A stretch of DNA of 64,000 nt from JAPHTQ01 sp050299175 (GCA_050299175.1 JBNKVM010000074.1:23612-87611), one strand, 5' to 3'. Positions 51,816 through 61,127 are shown, counted from the first letter of the stretch. Made by a program: numbers and translations. Notes: generated from the letters alone by a model not told the origin.

Positions 51816-52340
51816 CTACTTCTTCTTTTTCGGGGCAAGCAGCATCACCATTTGCCGACCTTCCATCTTCGGAAACTGTTCCACTGTTCCCAGTTCAGCA
51901 AGGTCTCCCTCGATCCGCTTCAACAAATCGCGGCCGAGTTCCTGATGTGCCATTTCACGGCCACGGAACCGTAAGGTTACCTTGACCCTGTCCCCGTCAT
52001 TGAGGAAGCGTGTCAGGTTGCGCAGTTTGACCTGATAGTCTCCCTCTTCCGTCCCTGGACGAAACTTAATCTCTTTTACATGAACCTGTTTCTGGTTCTT
52101 TTTCGCTGCCTGAAGTTTCTTCCGCTGTTCGAACTGGAACTTGTTGTAGTCCATGATGCGGCAGACTGGCGGCTCGGCGTCCGGCGACACCTCAACCAGA
52201 TCCATTTCCGCGTCTTCGGCGAGCTCCAGTGCTTTTTCGGTGGAAATCACACCTACCTGCTCACCATCCTGATCGATGAGCCGTACTTCCGGGACCCGAA
52301 TTTCTTCGTTCAGGCGGGTCTGTTTCTCTTTGGCAGCGAT
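51816..52340 (-). CDS. infC: Translation initiation factor IF-3 (ATC start)
   Basis: 174 residues when read from ATC at 52340, the only frame that restores the family N-terminus (KQTRLNEEIRVPEVRLIDQDG). A TAA stop lies two codons before it, with AGAGGA about 8 bases upstream. Rare AUU/AUC starts are known for infC and let IF-3 limit its own synthesis. An ATG-only reading would begin 30 codons later and lose the N-terminal domain. Confidence 0.92.
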   Translation of the reverse strand: MAAKEKQTRLNEEIRVPEVRLIDQDGEQVGVISTEKALELAEDAEMDLVEVSPDAEPPVCRIMDYNKFQFEQRKKLQAAKKNQKQVHVKEIKFRPGTEEGDYQVKLRNLTRFLNDGDRVKVTLRFRGREMAHQELGRDLLKRIEGDLAELGTVEQFPKMEGRQMVMLLAPKKKK

Positions 52341-52352
52341 TGCTTAAATCCT

Positions 52353-54269
52353 CTAAACAGTTAAGCCGCGGCTCGCGATCTCGGTGGAGAGCAGGTTGGC
52401 AAACTCCTCAATGGGCATACTGCCAAGGTCTTCACCACTACGCGTGCGCACGGCCACGGAACGATTTTCGACTTCGCGATCACCGACTACCAGCAGGTAA
52501 GGGACGCGGAGTAACGTGTGCTCGCGGATTTTAAAGCCGATCTTCTCATTTCTCAAGTCGGATTTGACCCGAATCCCCTGATTTTTCAAAGAATCTTCGA
52601 CTTCACGGACAAACTCGGCCTGATTATCGGTAATGTTCATCACCACAGCCTGGGTCGGCGCCATCCACAACGGGAACGCACCGGCGTGGTGTTCGATGAG
52701 AATCCCGATAAAACGCTCCATCGAACCGACAATGGCACGGTGCAGCATCACCGGCACCTGTTTGCTGCCATCCTCGGCCACATAGTGGGCATCGAGACGG
52801 CCCGGCATGGAGAAATCGACCTGAATGGTGCCGCACTGCCAGACCCGACCGAGGCAGTCCTTGAGGGAGAACTCGATCTTTGGTCCGTAGAATGCGCCCT
52901 CGCCCGGCTGCAGATCCCACTCCAGGCCCTTGGCGTTGAGCGCCCGCTCCAGCGCGTGCTCCGCCTTGTCCCACACCTCGTCGGAACCGACGCGCTGCTC
53001 GGGACGGGTGGATAGCTTAATAATGATGTCGTTAAAGCCGAAGTCCGCATAGACCTTGTACAGCAGGTCGATGAACACCGAAACCTCATCCTGGATCTGA
53101 TCTTCGCTACAGAAGATATGTGCATCGTCCTGGGTAAAGTTACGTACCCGCATAATGCCGTGCAGGGTACCGGACGGCTCATTGCGATGGCAGGAGCCGA
53201 ACTCCGCCAGGCGCAGCGGCAGGTCGCGGTAGGATTTCAGTCCCTGATTGAACACCTGAACGTGACAGGGACAGTTCATCGGTTTGATCGCGTAATCGCG
53301 ATTCTCCGAGTGAGTGGTAAACATGCCGTCACCGAACTTGTCCCAGTGGCCCGACTTCTCCCACAGGCTGCGATCCACCACCTGTGGTGTACGGATCTCC
53401 TGATAACCGTTGTTGCGGAATACTCCGCGCATGTACTGCTCCACCACCTGCCACAGGGTCCAGCCCTGCGGGTGCCAGAACACCATCCCCGGTGCCTCTT
53501 CCTGGGTGTGGAACAGCGACAGCTGACGACCGATCTTGCGGTGGTCACGCTTCTCCGCCTCTTCCAGGCGATGCAAATAGGCTTTGAGTGCTTTCTTGTC
53601 GGTCCAGGCGGTGCCGTAGATGCGGGTCAGCATCTCGTTGTTCGAATCGCCACGCCAGTAGGCACCGGCCACCTTCATTAATTTAAAGGCCTTGAGGCGA
53701 CCGGTTGAAGGTACGTGCGGACCACGGCAGAGGTCGGTGAAATCACCCTGTTTATAGAGGGAAAGCTCCTCGCCGTGAGGAATCGCCTCGATGAGTTCGG
53801 CCTTGTACGCCTCACCCAATCCACGGAAATATTCGATAGCCTCTTCCCGCGACATCACCGAGCGCTCGAGCGGGATATCGGCGGAGACGATCTTCGCCAT
53901 CTCCTTTTCGATCAGCTCCAGGTCTTCAGTGGTAAAAGGACGCTCGAAGGCAAAGTCGTAATAGAAACCATCTTCGATCACCGGACCGATGGTCACCTGC
54001 GCCGAGGGGAACAGATGCTTCACCGCCTGAGCCAGCAGGTGCGCGGTGGAGTGGCGGATGATCTCCAGCCCCTCTTCGTTCTTGTCGGTGATGATCGCCA
54101 GTTCGACGTCATCCTCGATGCAGTAGGAGGTATCCACCAGCTTGTCGCCGATCTTGCCAGCCAGTGCAGCCTTGGCCAGACCGGGGCCGATATCGGCAGC
54201 AACTTCGTGAACGGTTACGGGGTGATCAAATTGACGTTTGGAGCCGTCGGGGAGGGTAATACCGGGCAT
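52353..54269 (-). CDS. thrS: Threonyl-tRNA synthetase
   Basis: 638 residues: TGS domain (1 to 62), editing domain with HSTAHLLAQAVKHLF, class II core with MNCPCHVQVFNQ and RNFTQDDAHIFC, and anticodon-binding domain ending the protein. AAGGAAAG precedes the ATG. First gene of the thrS-infC-rpmI-rplT-pheS-pheT-ihfA-merR-like run. Confidence 0.97.
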   Translation of the reverse strand: MPGITLPDGSKRQFDHPVTVHEVAADIGPGLAKAALAGKIGDKLVDTSYCIEDDVELAIITDKNEEGLEIIRHSTAHLLAQAVKHLFPSAQVTIGPVIEDGFYYDFAFERPFTTEDLELIEKEMAKIVSADIPLERSVMSREEAIEYFRGLGEAYKAELIEAIPHGEELSLYKQGDFTDLCRGPHVPSTGRLKAFKLMKVAGAYWRGDSNNEMLTRIYGTAWTDKKALKAYLHRLEEAEKRDHRKIGRQLSLFHTQEEAPGMVFWHPQGWTLWQVVEQYMRGVFRNNGYQEIRTPQVVDRSLWEKSGHWDKFGDGMFTTHSENRDYAIKPMNCPCHVQVFNQGLKSYRDLPLRLAEFGSCHRNEPSGTLHGIMRVRNFTQDDAHIFCSEDQIQDEVSVFIDLLYKVYADFGFNDIIIKLSTRPEQRVGSDEVWDKAEHALERALNAKGLEWDLQPGEGAFYGPKIEFSLKDCLGRVWQCGTIQVDFSMPGRLDAHYVAEDGSKQVPVMLHRAIVGSMERFIGILIEHHAGAFPLWMAPTQAVVMNITDNQAEFVREVEDSLKNQGIRVKSDLRNEKIGFKIREHTLLRVPYLLVVGDREVENRSVAVRTRSGEDLGSMPIEEFANLLSTEIASRGLTV

Positions 54270-54321
54270 TGCTTTCCTTCCGCTTCAGTGGTGATCCATA
54301 CGAGAGACCACGTGACTCAAT

Positions 54322-54355
54322 AAAAAAAGCACCGAGCCGACGTGCGCGGTGCTTT
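54322..54355 (-). terminator. Terminator/attenuator in thrS leader
   Basis: AAAGCACCG and CGGTGCTTT arms with a T-run of seven on minus, 53 bases before the thrS ATG. A GGGCTG/CAGCC hairpin lies just upstream of it, and a TTGACT-type promoter (about 54413-54436) upstream of that. The 361-base gap 54270-54630 holds this leader and nothing else I can see. Confidence 0.75.
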
Positions 54356-54630
54356 AACTGTCCAGATATGCGGCTGACGAACAGCCCTCTATATCGTTGA
54401 TTTTGAATGCTATCACAGCGTTTTCCGCCAAGTCAAAAGCCGCATGATGAATGTCGTTTGCGCGCCGCATTTTCCGGGTAAGGCAATGCAACACAAAGAT
54501 TTTTTCCGTGGGGATGCGGTATTCCACAGGGGTTTTGGGTACAATGCGTCGGCTCAGCGCCCGCGGCGTGACCTTATAAATGTAATGGTTTTCATGCACT
54601 TGGGCCGAACTCAAGGTGAACAATAAATAG

Positions 54631-55293
54631 ATGAACGCACAGACACAGGAACGGGTAAACGTCGTTATCGACGGCAAATCGATCCAGGCCTCCCCCTCCC
54701 TGTCGGTGATCCAGGCACTATGGAATGCCGGGTATCCGCGGGTGAAAGGTGTCGGCTGCCTGGAGGGGGTTTGCGGTTCCTGTCGTGTCATGGTGCGCCG
54801 CGGCGGTGAAGATAAAGTCCGCATGGAGCTGGCCTGCCAGACCCTGGTAGAGGAAGGGATGCAGGTGCTGTTCATGGTCTTCCCCAGCCCGACCCACCAC
54901 CATTACGAACTCACCGATATCCAGAACTCCTGGGACGTGCAGGCGAAATTCCACCGCGTCTTCCCCGAAGCCAGCAACTGCCGTCACTGCGGCGGCTGTT
55001 ACAGCGCCTGCCCCAAGGGCATCAATGTCGAACTGGGCGTGAAACTGGCCGTCGATGGCCGCTTCCGTGAGGCGGGCGAACTGTTCGTCGACTGCATTAT
55101 GTGCAACCTCTGCATGACCGGCTGTCCGGAGGAGATCGCGCCCAACCACGTCGGGGTCTTCTCCCGCAGGGTCACCGCCTATTTCCATATCCGCCCCTCC
55201 AATTTGATCCACCGCCTGGAAGAACAGCGTAAAGGTGGGCTGGAGATCGACATCCATAGTCCCGGCAGTCAGCCGCAGCAGGTGGCGGAATGA
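54631..55293 (+). CDS. 2Fe-2S / 4Fe-4S succinate-dehydrogenase-like iron-sulfur subunit
   Basis: 220 residues: plant-type 2Fe-2S domain (GCLEGVCGSCRVMVRRG and a distal ACQTL) and a dicluster 4Fe-4S domain (CRHCGGCYSACPKGI and CIMCNLCMTGCPEEI). Looks like SdhB/TfrB-type proteins but without a quinone-binding membrane partner gene. Its stop overlaps the flavoprotein start as ATGA. Passes electrons between the NuoF-like and flavoprotein subunits, by analogy. Confidence 0.82.
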   Translation: MNAQTQERVNVVIDGKSIQASPSLSVIQALWNAGYPRVKGVGCLEGVCGSCRVMVRRGGEDKVRMELACQTLVEEGMQVLFMVFPSPTHHHYELTDIQNSWDVQAKFHRVFPEASNCRHCGGCYSACPKGINVELGVKLAVDGRFREAGELFVDCIMCNLCMTGCPEEIAPNHVGVFSRRVTAYFHIRPSNLIHRLEEQRKGGLEIDIHSPGSQPQQVAE

Positions 55294-56924
55294 ACTGTAA
55301 AGGCACCCCGTACGAAGAGGCGCTGGCCGCGTACAAACCGCTGGCGGAGCGCCCGCTGGAAGAGAAGGTGGACGACCATCGCGCCCTGCTGCGCGCCTTC
55401 CACCCGGACTACCGTGCCGACACCCAGACCACCATTAAGGTCGGCGCCAACAGCGGCGACCAGTGCCACCGCCAGCTTGCCGAGATCCTGCAGGCCGATG
55501 CCCGCATCGACGAAGCCGATCTGGCGGGCGCCCCCATCGTCAAAACCGATGTACTGGTCATCGGCGGTGGCGGTGCCGGTTGCGCCGCGGCCCTGACCGC
55601 AGCCCAGTCGGGCGCCGAGGTGATCCTCGCCACCAAGCTACGCCTCGGCGACAGCAACACCGTGATGGCCGAGGGCGGCATCCAGGCATCTATAGAGAAG
55701 AACGACACGCCGCAGATGCACTTCGACGACACTATCAAGGCCGGCCATTTCAGCGCCGACCGTGAGCTGGTCGGTACGCTGGTCTCGGAAGGCCCGGAAG
55801 TGATCCGCTGGCTGATCCAGCAGGGCATGCAGTTCGATCTGGATGAGTTCGGCGACCTGATGACCCGCCGCGCGGGCGGCACCTCCGCCAACCGCGTCTG
55901 CTACTACCGCGACTACACCGGTCTGGAGATGATGCGGGTGCTGCGCGAAGCGGTGCAGAACAGCGACATCGACGTCTGGGAATACAGCCCGGCGGTAGAA
56001 CTGCTGGGCAACGAATCGGGCCACTGCGCCGGTGCGGTGCTCTCCAACCTGAAAAACGTCAGCTACGTGCAGGTGGTCGCGAAGACCGTGATCATCGCCA
56101 CCGGCGGCATCGGTCGCATGCATCTCAACGACTTCCCCACCTCGAATCACTTCGGCGCCACCGGCGACGGCCTGGTACTCGCCTATCGTCTCGGCGCCAA
56201 ACTGCGCGACCTCGACTCCTTCCAGTATCACCCCACCGGCATCGCCTACCCGCAACACCTGGCGGGCAGCCTGATCACCGAGGGTGTGCGTTCCGCCGGT
56301 ACCTGGCTGCTCAACGCCCGCGGCGAACGTTTCGTCGACGAACTCAAACCGCGCGACGTCGTCGCCGCCGCGATCATGCGCGAGTGCGCCGAAGGCCGCG
56401 GCATCACCACCGGTGAAAATGAAGGCGGCGTCTGGCTCGATACCCCGGGACTGGAGATGCGTTATCCCGGCACCCTGCAACAGCGTTTCCCCAAGCTGCT
56501 GCAACTGGGCAAAAAAGCGGGCATCGACCCGTCCAAATCACCGATGCTGATCTACCCCACTCTGCACTATCAAAACGGTGGCGTGGTGATCGACGAACAC
56601 GGCCGCAGCAGCGTGCCGGGACTCTACTGCGTCGGCGAAGTCAGCGGCGGTATTCACGGCACCAACCGCATCATGGGTAACGCCCTGCTGGAGATCATCT
56701 GCTTCGGTCGTCGCGCTGGTGCGCACGCCGCGGAAAAGTCTCATGGCCGCGGCCACAAACAGGTTGGTCTGGAACACCTGAGTCGCCTGCGCCGCGACCT
56801 GATGATCTCAGGTATGCCGATGGAACTGAAAAGCCCGATGCTCTTCCCGGACGTGGCCAAGTTCGACAACGACGCCGACTACGACGGCCTGCGTCACCAT
56901 CGCCGCAAGCGGGTCAAGGAGTAA
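55290..56924 (+). CDS. SdhA/FrdA-like flavoprotein subunit
   Basis: 544 residues: Rossmann FAD site (VLVIGGGGAGCAAALTAA), SNTVMAEGGIQASI where SdhA has SHTVAAQGG (His that binds FAD covalently is Asn here), FQYHPTGIAYP, TEGVRSAGTWLLNARGERFVDELKPRDVVA and GLYCVGEVSGGIHGTNRIMGN. Non-covalent FAD is inferred. An extra N-terminal 80 residues precede the FAD domain. No SdhC/D anchor is present, so likely a soluble dicarboxylate-type oxidoreductase; the substrate is not certain. Confidence 0.8.
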   Translation: MNCKGTPYEEALAAYKPLAERPLEEKVDDHRALLRAFHPDYRADTQTTIKVGANSGDQCHRQLAEILQADARIDEADLAGAPIVKTDVLVIGGGGAGCAAALTAAQSGAEVILATKLRLGDSNTVMAEGGIQASIEKNDTPQMHFDDTIKAGHFSADRELVGTLVSEGPEVIRWLIQQGMQFDLDEFGDLMTRRAGGTSANRVCYYRDYTGLEMMRVLREAVQNSDIDVWEYSPAVELLGNESGHCAGAVLSNLKNVSYVQVVAKTVIIATGGIGRMHLNDFPTSNHFGATGDGLVLAYRLGAKLRDLDSFQYHPTGIAYPQHLAGSLITEGVRSAGTWLLNARGERFVDELKPRDVVAAAIMRECAEGRGITTGENEGGVWLDTPGLEMRYPGTLQQRFPKLLQLGKKAGIDPSKSPMLIYPTLHYQNGGVVIDEHGRSSVPGLYCVGEVSGGIHGTNRIMGNALLEIICFGRRAGAHAAEKSHGRGHKQVGLEHLSRLRRDLMISGMPMELKSPMLFPDVAKFDNDADYDGLRHHRRKRVKE

Positions 56925-56927
56925 GCC

Positions 56928-58181
56928 ATGAGTCAGTTGAATCAGGTACTGCTCCATCAGGCCCATCGGGTCGGCGCCGATCTGGAGGCGTGGCTCGCCG
57001 GTGTCGGCGGTCAGGCGCTGGAAAAGGCACTGGCCGATCCACAGGCGATCATCGGCTTCGCCAAAGATGCCGATCTGCGTGGCCTCGGCGGCAGCGGTTT
57101 CCCCACCTACAAAAAGTGGGAACTGCTGGCAGCCCAGGAGACCCGCGGCGACAAATACCTCATCTGCAACGGCAACGAAGACGAGCCGGGCACCTTCAAG
57201 GACGACATCCTACTGCGCGAAACCCCGCACCAGGTAATCGAAGGCGCCACCATCACCGCCCTCGCCTGCGGCATCAACCGCATCATCTTCTACATCAACC
57301 CGGACAAGGAACAGGCCATTGAGGCCATGTACCGTGCGGTGGAACAGTGGAAAGAGTCGGAATGGTTCTCTCGCGTCGGAGAGGCGATCGGCAAAGAGTT
57401 TGAATATCGCGTCCTGCCCAGCTCCGGCCACTACATCGGCGGCGAAGAGACCGCGGCGATCGAAACGGTGGAAGGCAAAGCCTTCCCCTTCCCGCGCGGC
57501 AAACCACCCTACCCGTCCGAGTACGGCGTACACGGCTGCCCGACCCTGATCAACAACATGGAAACCATGGCCAACGTTTCGCACCTGCTGCGCAACGGCG
57601 TCGAGTGGTTCCGCAATCTGGGCCTGGGCAACGCCACCGGCACCAAGATCTACTGCCTCACCGGCGACGTGCTCTACCCCGGCGCCTACGAACTGCCGAT
57701 GGGCACACCGCTGTCGACGCTGATCAATGAATACGGCGGCGGCATGCTGCTGGATAAAGACCTCAAAGCGGTCTTCACCGGCGGCCCGTCCAACACCATC
57801 CTCACCCCGAAAGACCTCGACGTCCCGCTCGACTACGAATCCGTACGCGATCGCCACTCCAGCCTCGGCACCGGCGCAATGATCGTGATCTCCGAAGGCA
57901 CCGGCATCGTTAAGCGCGTCACCGAATACGTTAACTTCTTTGCCCACTCCTCCTGCGGCCAGTGCCCGCCGTGCAAAACCGGCACCTTCTACGCTGCGAT
58001 GCTGCTGAACAAAATCGACACTGGCCAGGGCAATCGTGCTGACCTGGAAGCGTTGGTCAATATGGTGAAGATTCTGCCCAACGCCGGGAAATGTCATCTG
58101 CTGGATGGGGCGTTAAAGGTGTTGGAAAGTTCTCTCTATCACTTTAAACACGAATATGAGCAAGCCTTAGTAAGGCAGTGA
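56928..58181 (+). CDS. NuoF-like NADH-binding subunit
   Basis: 417 residues: FMN/NADH site (RGLGGSGFPTYKKWEL, NGNEDEPGTFKDD), SLBB domain (LPMGTPLSTLINEYGGG) and 4Fe-4S binding SSCGQCPPCKTGTFY plus a later Cys (NAGKCHLL). It follows the flavoprotein by 3 bases with AAGGAG. It would link NAD(H) to the two upstream subunits. NuoE is not adjacent. Confidence 0.85.
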   Translation: MSQLNQVLLHQAHRVGADLEAWLAGVGGQALEKALADPQAIIGFAKDADLRGLGGSGFPTYKKWELLAAQETRGDKYLICNGNEDEPGTFKDDILLRETPHQVIEGATITALACGINRIIFYINPDKEQAIEAMYRAVEQWKESEWFSRVGEAIGKEFEYRVLPSSGHYIGGEETAAIETVEGKAFPFPRGKPPYPSEYGVHGCPTLINNMETMANVSHLLRNGVEWFRNLGLGNATGTKIYCLTGDVLYPGAYELPMGTPLSTLINEYGGGMLLDKDLKAVFTGGPSNTILTPKDLDVPLDYESVRDRHSSLGTGAMIVISEGTGIVKRVTEYVNFFAHSSCGQCPPCKTGTFYAAMLLNKIDTGQGNRADLEALVNMVKILPNAGKCHLLDGALKVLESSLYHFKHEYEQALVRQ

Positions 58182-58187
58182 ATAAAG

Positions 58188-58553
58188 ATGCTTCGGCATA
58201 TAGCTGATAGAGCACTCTTTCTTCCAATAGCCATTGGACTGGCTTTTATCGCCATACGTTATGATTTCACATACATCGGCCTAGGAATCTTATTTGGTGT
58301 CGCACTCGTAATATATGAGTACGTAAAAGAGGGAGAAACCTACTCCCTGAAATTCGGCATTATATTTCTAGCGATAGGGATTATCGGTTTTATACTCTCC
58401 CTCTATTTTTCGTCAAAATATGGACTCTCATTTCAGGAACTCACTGACTCACGTGAATTTCCAAGATATATTCGACGGATGCCGTATTATTCAGTTTCTC
58501 TGCTTATGACTGGTATGGTCGTAGTCATATATCGCTTACTCGGCCAAAAATGA
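58188..58553 (+). CDS. Small membrane protein, unknown
   Basis: 121 residues with about four hydrophobic segments (10 to 30, 30 to 46, 55 to 72, 100 to 117). Starts 6 bases after the NuoF-like stop without a clear ribosome site. Base composition falls sharply here compared with the three upstream genes, so it may belong to the accessory region rather than the enzyme operon. Confidence 0.55.
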   Translation: MLRHIADRALFLPIAIGLAFIAIRYDFTYIGLGILFGVALVIYEYVKEGETYSLKFGIIFLAIGIIGFILSLYFSSKYGLSFQELTDSREFPRYIRRMPYYSVSLLMTGMVVVIYRLLGQK

Positions 58554-58639
58554 CAAAGAGGTTCAAGAATAAGCAACTCCACTCGGAGTCGCTTCGCGAC
58601 GTATAACTGCATATAAAGCGGGGGCTGCCCCGCATGCAG

Positions 58640-58820
58640 GTCACTTTCTCTTGCGCGGCCAAGAGAAAGTAACCAAAGAGAAGGCCGCCCGAAGACTTGC
58701 CGCTAACGCGGTGCCCTCCGCGCTTCGCCCGTTGAAGGGGGATGGCAGACGGGCCTCCTGCCCGACTGCCACCGCGCGCCGTCCATGGCGCGCCCCTAAC
58801 GGGCTATTCCTTCAACGGAC
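58640..58820. repeat. Non-coding GC-rich repeat with inverted arms
   Basis: ACTTTCTCTTG/CAAGAGAAAGT arms (58643-58670) and CCGTTGAAGG/CCTTCAACGG arms (58729-58738, 58809-58818). This resembles a widespread gammaproteobacterial intergenic repeat family. The 515-base gap 58554-59068 holds this repeat, a promoter, and a mini reading frame. Confidence 0.5.
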
Positions 58821-58887
58821 TCCAGTGCTCGGCTGCGTCTACGGGACCCAAAACCGCTTCGTTATAATCATGCCACAACCCCCACAA

Positions 58888-58916
58888 TTGAGCCCTCCTC
58901 TCTCCCGTGCTATAAC
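58888..58916 (+). promoter_or_regulatory. Sigma70-type promoter after repeat
   Basis: TTGAGC, exactly 17 bases, TATAAC. Transcription should run rightward into a 14-codon frame and the DGQHR gene. Confidence 0.6.
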
Positions 58917-58945
58917 CGCAAAACACACCACAGGGAGGAAGAACA

Positions 58946-58990
58946 ATGTTTAAGGGAACCACCCCGACGGGTCTGGAATGCTACGCATGA
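58946..58990 (+). CDS. 14-residue leader or decayed frame
   Basis: ATG at 58946 with GGGAGG 7 bases upstream encodes MFKGTTPTGLECYA then TGA. It may be a leader peptide, a real mini-protein, or the broken start of a gene displaced by insertion. Nothing else supports it. Confidence 0.3.
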   Translation: MFKGTTPTGLECYA

Positions 58991-59027
58991 GGATTACCAC
59001 TGTTACGCCATTTTCAGTAATGTTTAA

Positions 59028-59043
59028 GTACCACTAGTAGTAC
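59028..59043. promoter_or_regulatory. Palindrome before DGQHR gene
   Basis: GTAC, C, ACTAGT, A, GTAC: 16 bases, near-perfect symmetry. It lies 25 bases upstream of the DGQHR start and may be an operator. Confidence 0.45.
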
Positions 59044-59068
59044 GACAAAAGAATATTAGGAGCGAATA

Positions 59069-60043
59069 ATGACGGATGAACGCAAAAGTTTTGGCAGTGT
59101 GAGTCTGGTTCGCCAGGGAGATCACACATTTTATTCGCTTACACTACCTAGTGAACTCCTTGCTCATACATGCTTTGTAGTAAATCGCGAAGAAGATCCG
59201 ATCGAAGGATTTCAGAGAGAGTTAGATGAAAAACGCGCCAAAGAAATTGCATCATACATTGATAGCGGATTAGGAACGATACCAAGCTCGATTGTATTGT
59301 CAGCCCAAGAGGACGCCGATCTTAGATATGATGCGAGACGAAAAAGCATTAGCTTCAACCCAATTCCAACAGCATTTTTGATCATTGATGGACAACATCG
59401 TGTATATGGATTTATGCATGCAAGAAAGGCATTTCGTGTACCAGTTGTTATTTATGACAATTTATCAAAACGTGATGAAACTAGACTTTTTATTGACATC
59501 AACTCAAAACAGAAAGGTGTACCACCAGAGCTTCTTCTAGACATTAAAAAACTAGCCGAATACGAAAACGACCAAGAAGAATTTCTAAGGGAAATATTTG
59601 ATATTTTCCAGAAGGATGCAAACAGCAGCCTTTATGGCAAACTCTCACCCGCAAGCAAAACTAAAGGAAAGTTAACTCGCGCCACGTTTAACACTGCAAT
59701 CAAACCGCTTGTAAAAACTTTTGGAGGCAAAAGCGAGGCGGAAATTTATGAGATATTGAACAGCTATTTCATCTCATTTAATGAGGCTATTTTATTAAGA
59801 CATGACGCCCAAGATCAAATGATTAACACCACATTCTTCAAAGCAATGTGCGGATTTTTCCCGATCGTCGCCGCAAAAGTTAAGGATAGATTTGGTGCAA
59901 TATATGATGCTGACAACTTTTATCATTTTCTTGACATAATTGGCGAATCAATAAAGTCAGGAAAGCTTAAAACCATAGGAACGGCATACAAGCCTTTAGT
60001 TAAGACTCTCGAAGAATGTTTAAAGGATGAGTTTACGCTGTGA
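59069..60043 (+). CDS. DGQHR-domain protein (DndB-related)
   Basis: 324 residues with FLIIDGQHRVYGF at about 108 to 120, and RLFIDINSKQKGVPPELLLDIKKL after it, the DGQHR/DndB core. Relatives regulate DNA phosphorothioation or occur alone in defence loci. AGGAG lies before ATG. It overlaps the next gene as GTGA. AT-rich relative to surrounding genes, suggesting transfer. Confidence 0.82.
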   Translation: MTDERKSFGSVSLVRQGDHTFYSLTLPSELLAHTCFVVNREEDPIEGFQRELDEKRAKEIASYIDSGLGTIPSSIVLSAQEDADLRYDARRKSISFNPIPTAFLIIDGQHRVYGFMHARKAFRVPVVIYDNLSKRDETRLFIDINSKQKGVPPELLLDIKKLAEYENDQEEFLREIFDIFQKDANSSLYGKLSPASKTKGKLTRATFNTAIKPLVKTFGGKSEAEIYEILNSYFISFNEAILLRHDAQDQMINTTFFKAMCGFFPIVAAKVKDRFGAIYDADNFYHFLDIIGESIKSGKLKTIGTAYKPLVKTLEECLKDEFTL

Positions 60044-61002
60044 AGTCAGCAATTACCAACGTATTGGTTCCACAATCCAATATAGAAATATTTGGCTGCA
60101 CCAGAAAAACTGCTGTTGATGTAAAAGGCTGGGTAGCCAACCAACACTATTTGGTAGATGACGATTTAGAATCTGGCCATTTTACTGTCAGAACTACTGA
60201 TATTAGCTATCTGCAGGCAGCCTATGCTAACGACTGCAATCGCATGGCAATGGCCGCTATTGAAACAGCCGCAGGACTTCAAATTGACCCCACGATGAAC
60301 AAGAGTGGCGCATGGGGAATAATTCGCTCGTATTATGCAGCATTCTTTGCCACCCATAGCATAATGCGTATGTTTGGAATTTCATGCTCACAGCTAGAAC
60401 AACCGCATACTAACAAAATATTCGAAATCGCTGATCTTGTTGGCAAAACAGGCTCTCTAAACACCGTGGAAAAAGGATTTTATTCCATAGAGATACAACA
60501 AAATTCCACAAACGTATACTTCAAGAAATATAAGGATGCGCACAGAGATACATGGGCAAGATTTTTGCGCTTACTTGACACCCTGAGCGATGAGTCAAGA
60601 AACATTTCCACTCTCTCAAAATATAAGATAGCGACAATAGATATACTTAGTCATATAAAGCTGGGCATAACGAGATCGCGATGCCACGATAAAGGGAATT
60701 GGTTATCAGTAATCAGGAACTCTGTAAATTATCAGCAATCACATGGCGTATGGTATCCATATGAGAGCAAGGTAATATCCCCTTCTTATTTGGAGAAAAT
60801 GTCACGCGAATGGATAAAAACCCCAGAAGAATTGAAATGCAACTTCCCCAGAGGCGACATTGAAGTGTTTTTCGAAGTTGTTCTGATAATATTATCTTTA
60901 TTCAGAGAATTGCTAACTAGCTGCATGGAAAAGTCAATCACAAAGAACTCAGCATTCACAGATGGCAGCCTAAAATTATTGAATACTTTACGCATTGTTT
61001 GA
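60040..61002 (+). CDS. Unknown protein with HEPN-like segment
   Basis: 320 residues from a GTG overlapping the DGQHR stop. About residues 88 to 110 read WGIIRSYYAAFFATHSIMRMFG, resembling the first helix of HEPN domains. C-terminal helices follow (VFFEVVLIILSLFRELL). A full HEPN catalytic motif is not certain. Translational coupling to DGQHR suggests they work together. No other family recognised. Confidence 0.55.
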   Translation: MKSAITNVLVPQSNIEIFGCTRKTAVDVKGWVANQHYLVDDDLESGHFTVRTTDISYLQAAYANDCNRMAMAAIETAAGLQIDPTMNKSGAWGIIRSYYAAFFATHSIMRMFGISCSQLEQPHTNKIFEIADLVGKTGSLNTVEKGFYSIEIQQNSTNVYFKKYKDAHRDTWARFLRLLDTLSDESRNISTLSKYKIATIDILSHIKLGITRSRCHDKGNWLSVIRNSVNYQQSHGVWYPYESKVISPSYLEKMSREWIKTPEELKCNFPRGDIEVFFEVVLIILSLFRELLTSCMEKSITKNSAFTDGSLKLLNTLRIV

Positions 61003-61127
61003 CCCGGACCTGGCAAGTATCACACAGCAAAATGTGACGAAGCAGTTTAAAAGCGAACATCCATTTTAGTTGGGCGAAATTCATCCCCCGCCTGTTTTCG
61101 AGGAACAATACCGCGAGCATCCATAAC

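Noticed and set aside
54270..54420. T-box or Thr-leader control of thrS
   Set aside because: No T-box consensus and no Thr-rich leader peptide seen; only a terminator hairpin.
54354..54875. 173-residue minus-strand frame over the thrS leader and the Fe-S gene
   Set aside because: Overlaps the well-supported Fe-S gene on the other strand and the leader hairpin; no family features.
58651..58953. 100-residue plus-strand frame in the repeat
   Set aside because: Lies on a GC-rich intergenic repeat with internal inverted arms; Arg/Pro-rich composition typical of non-coding DNA.
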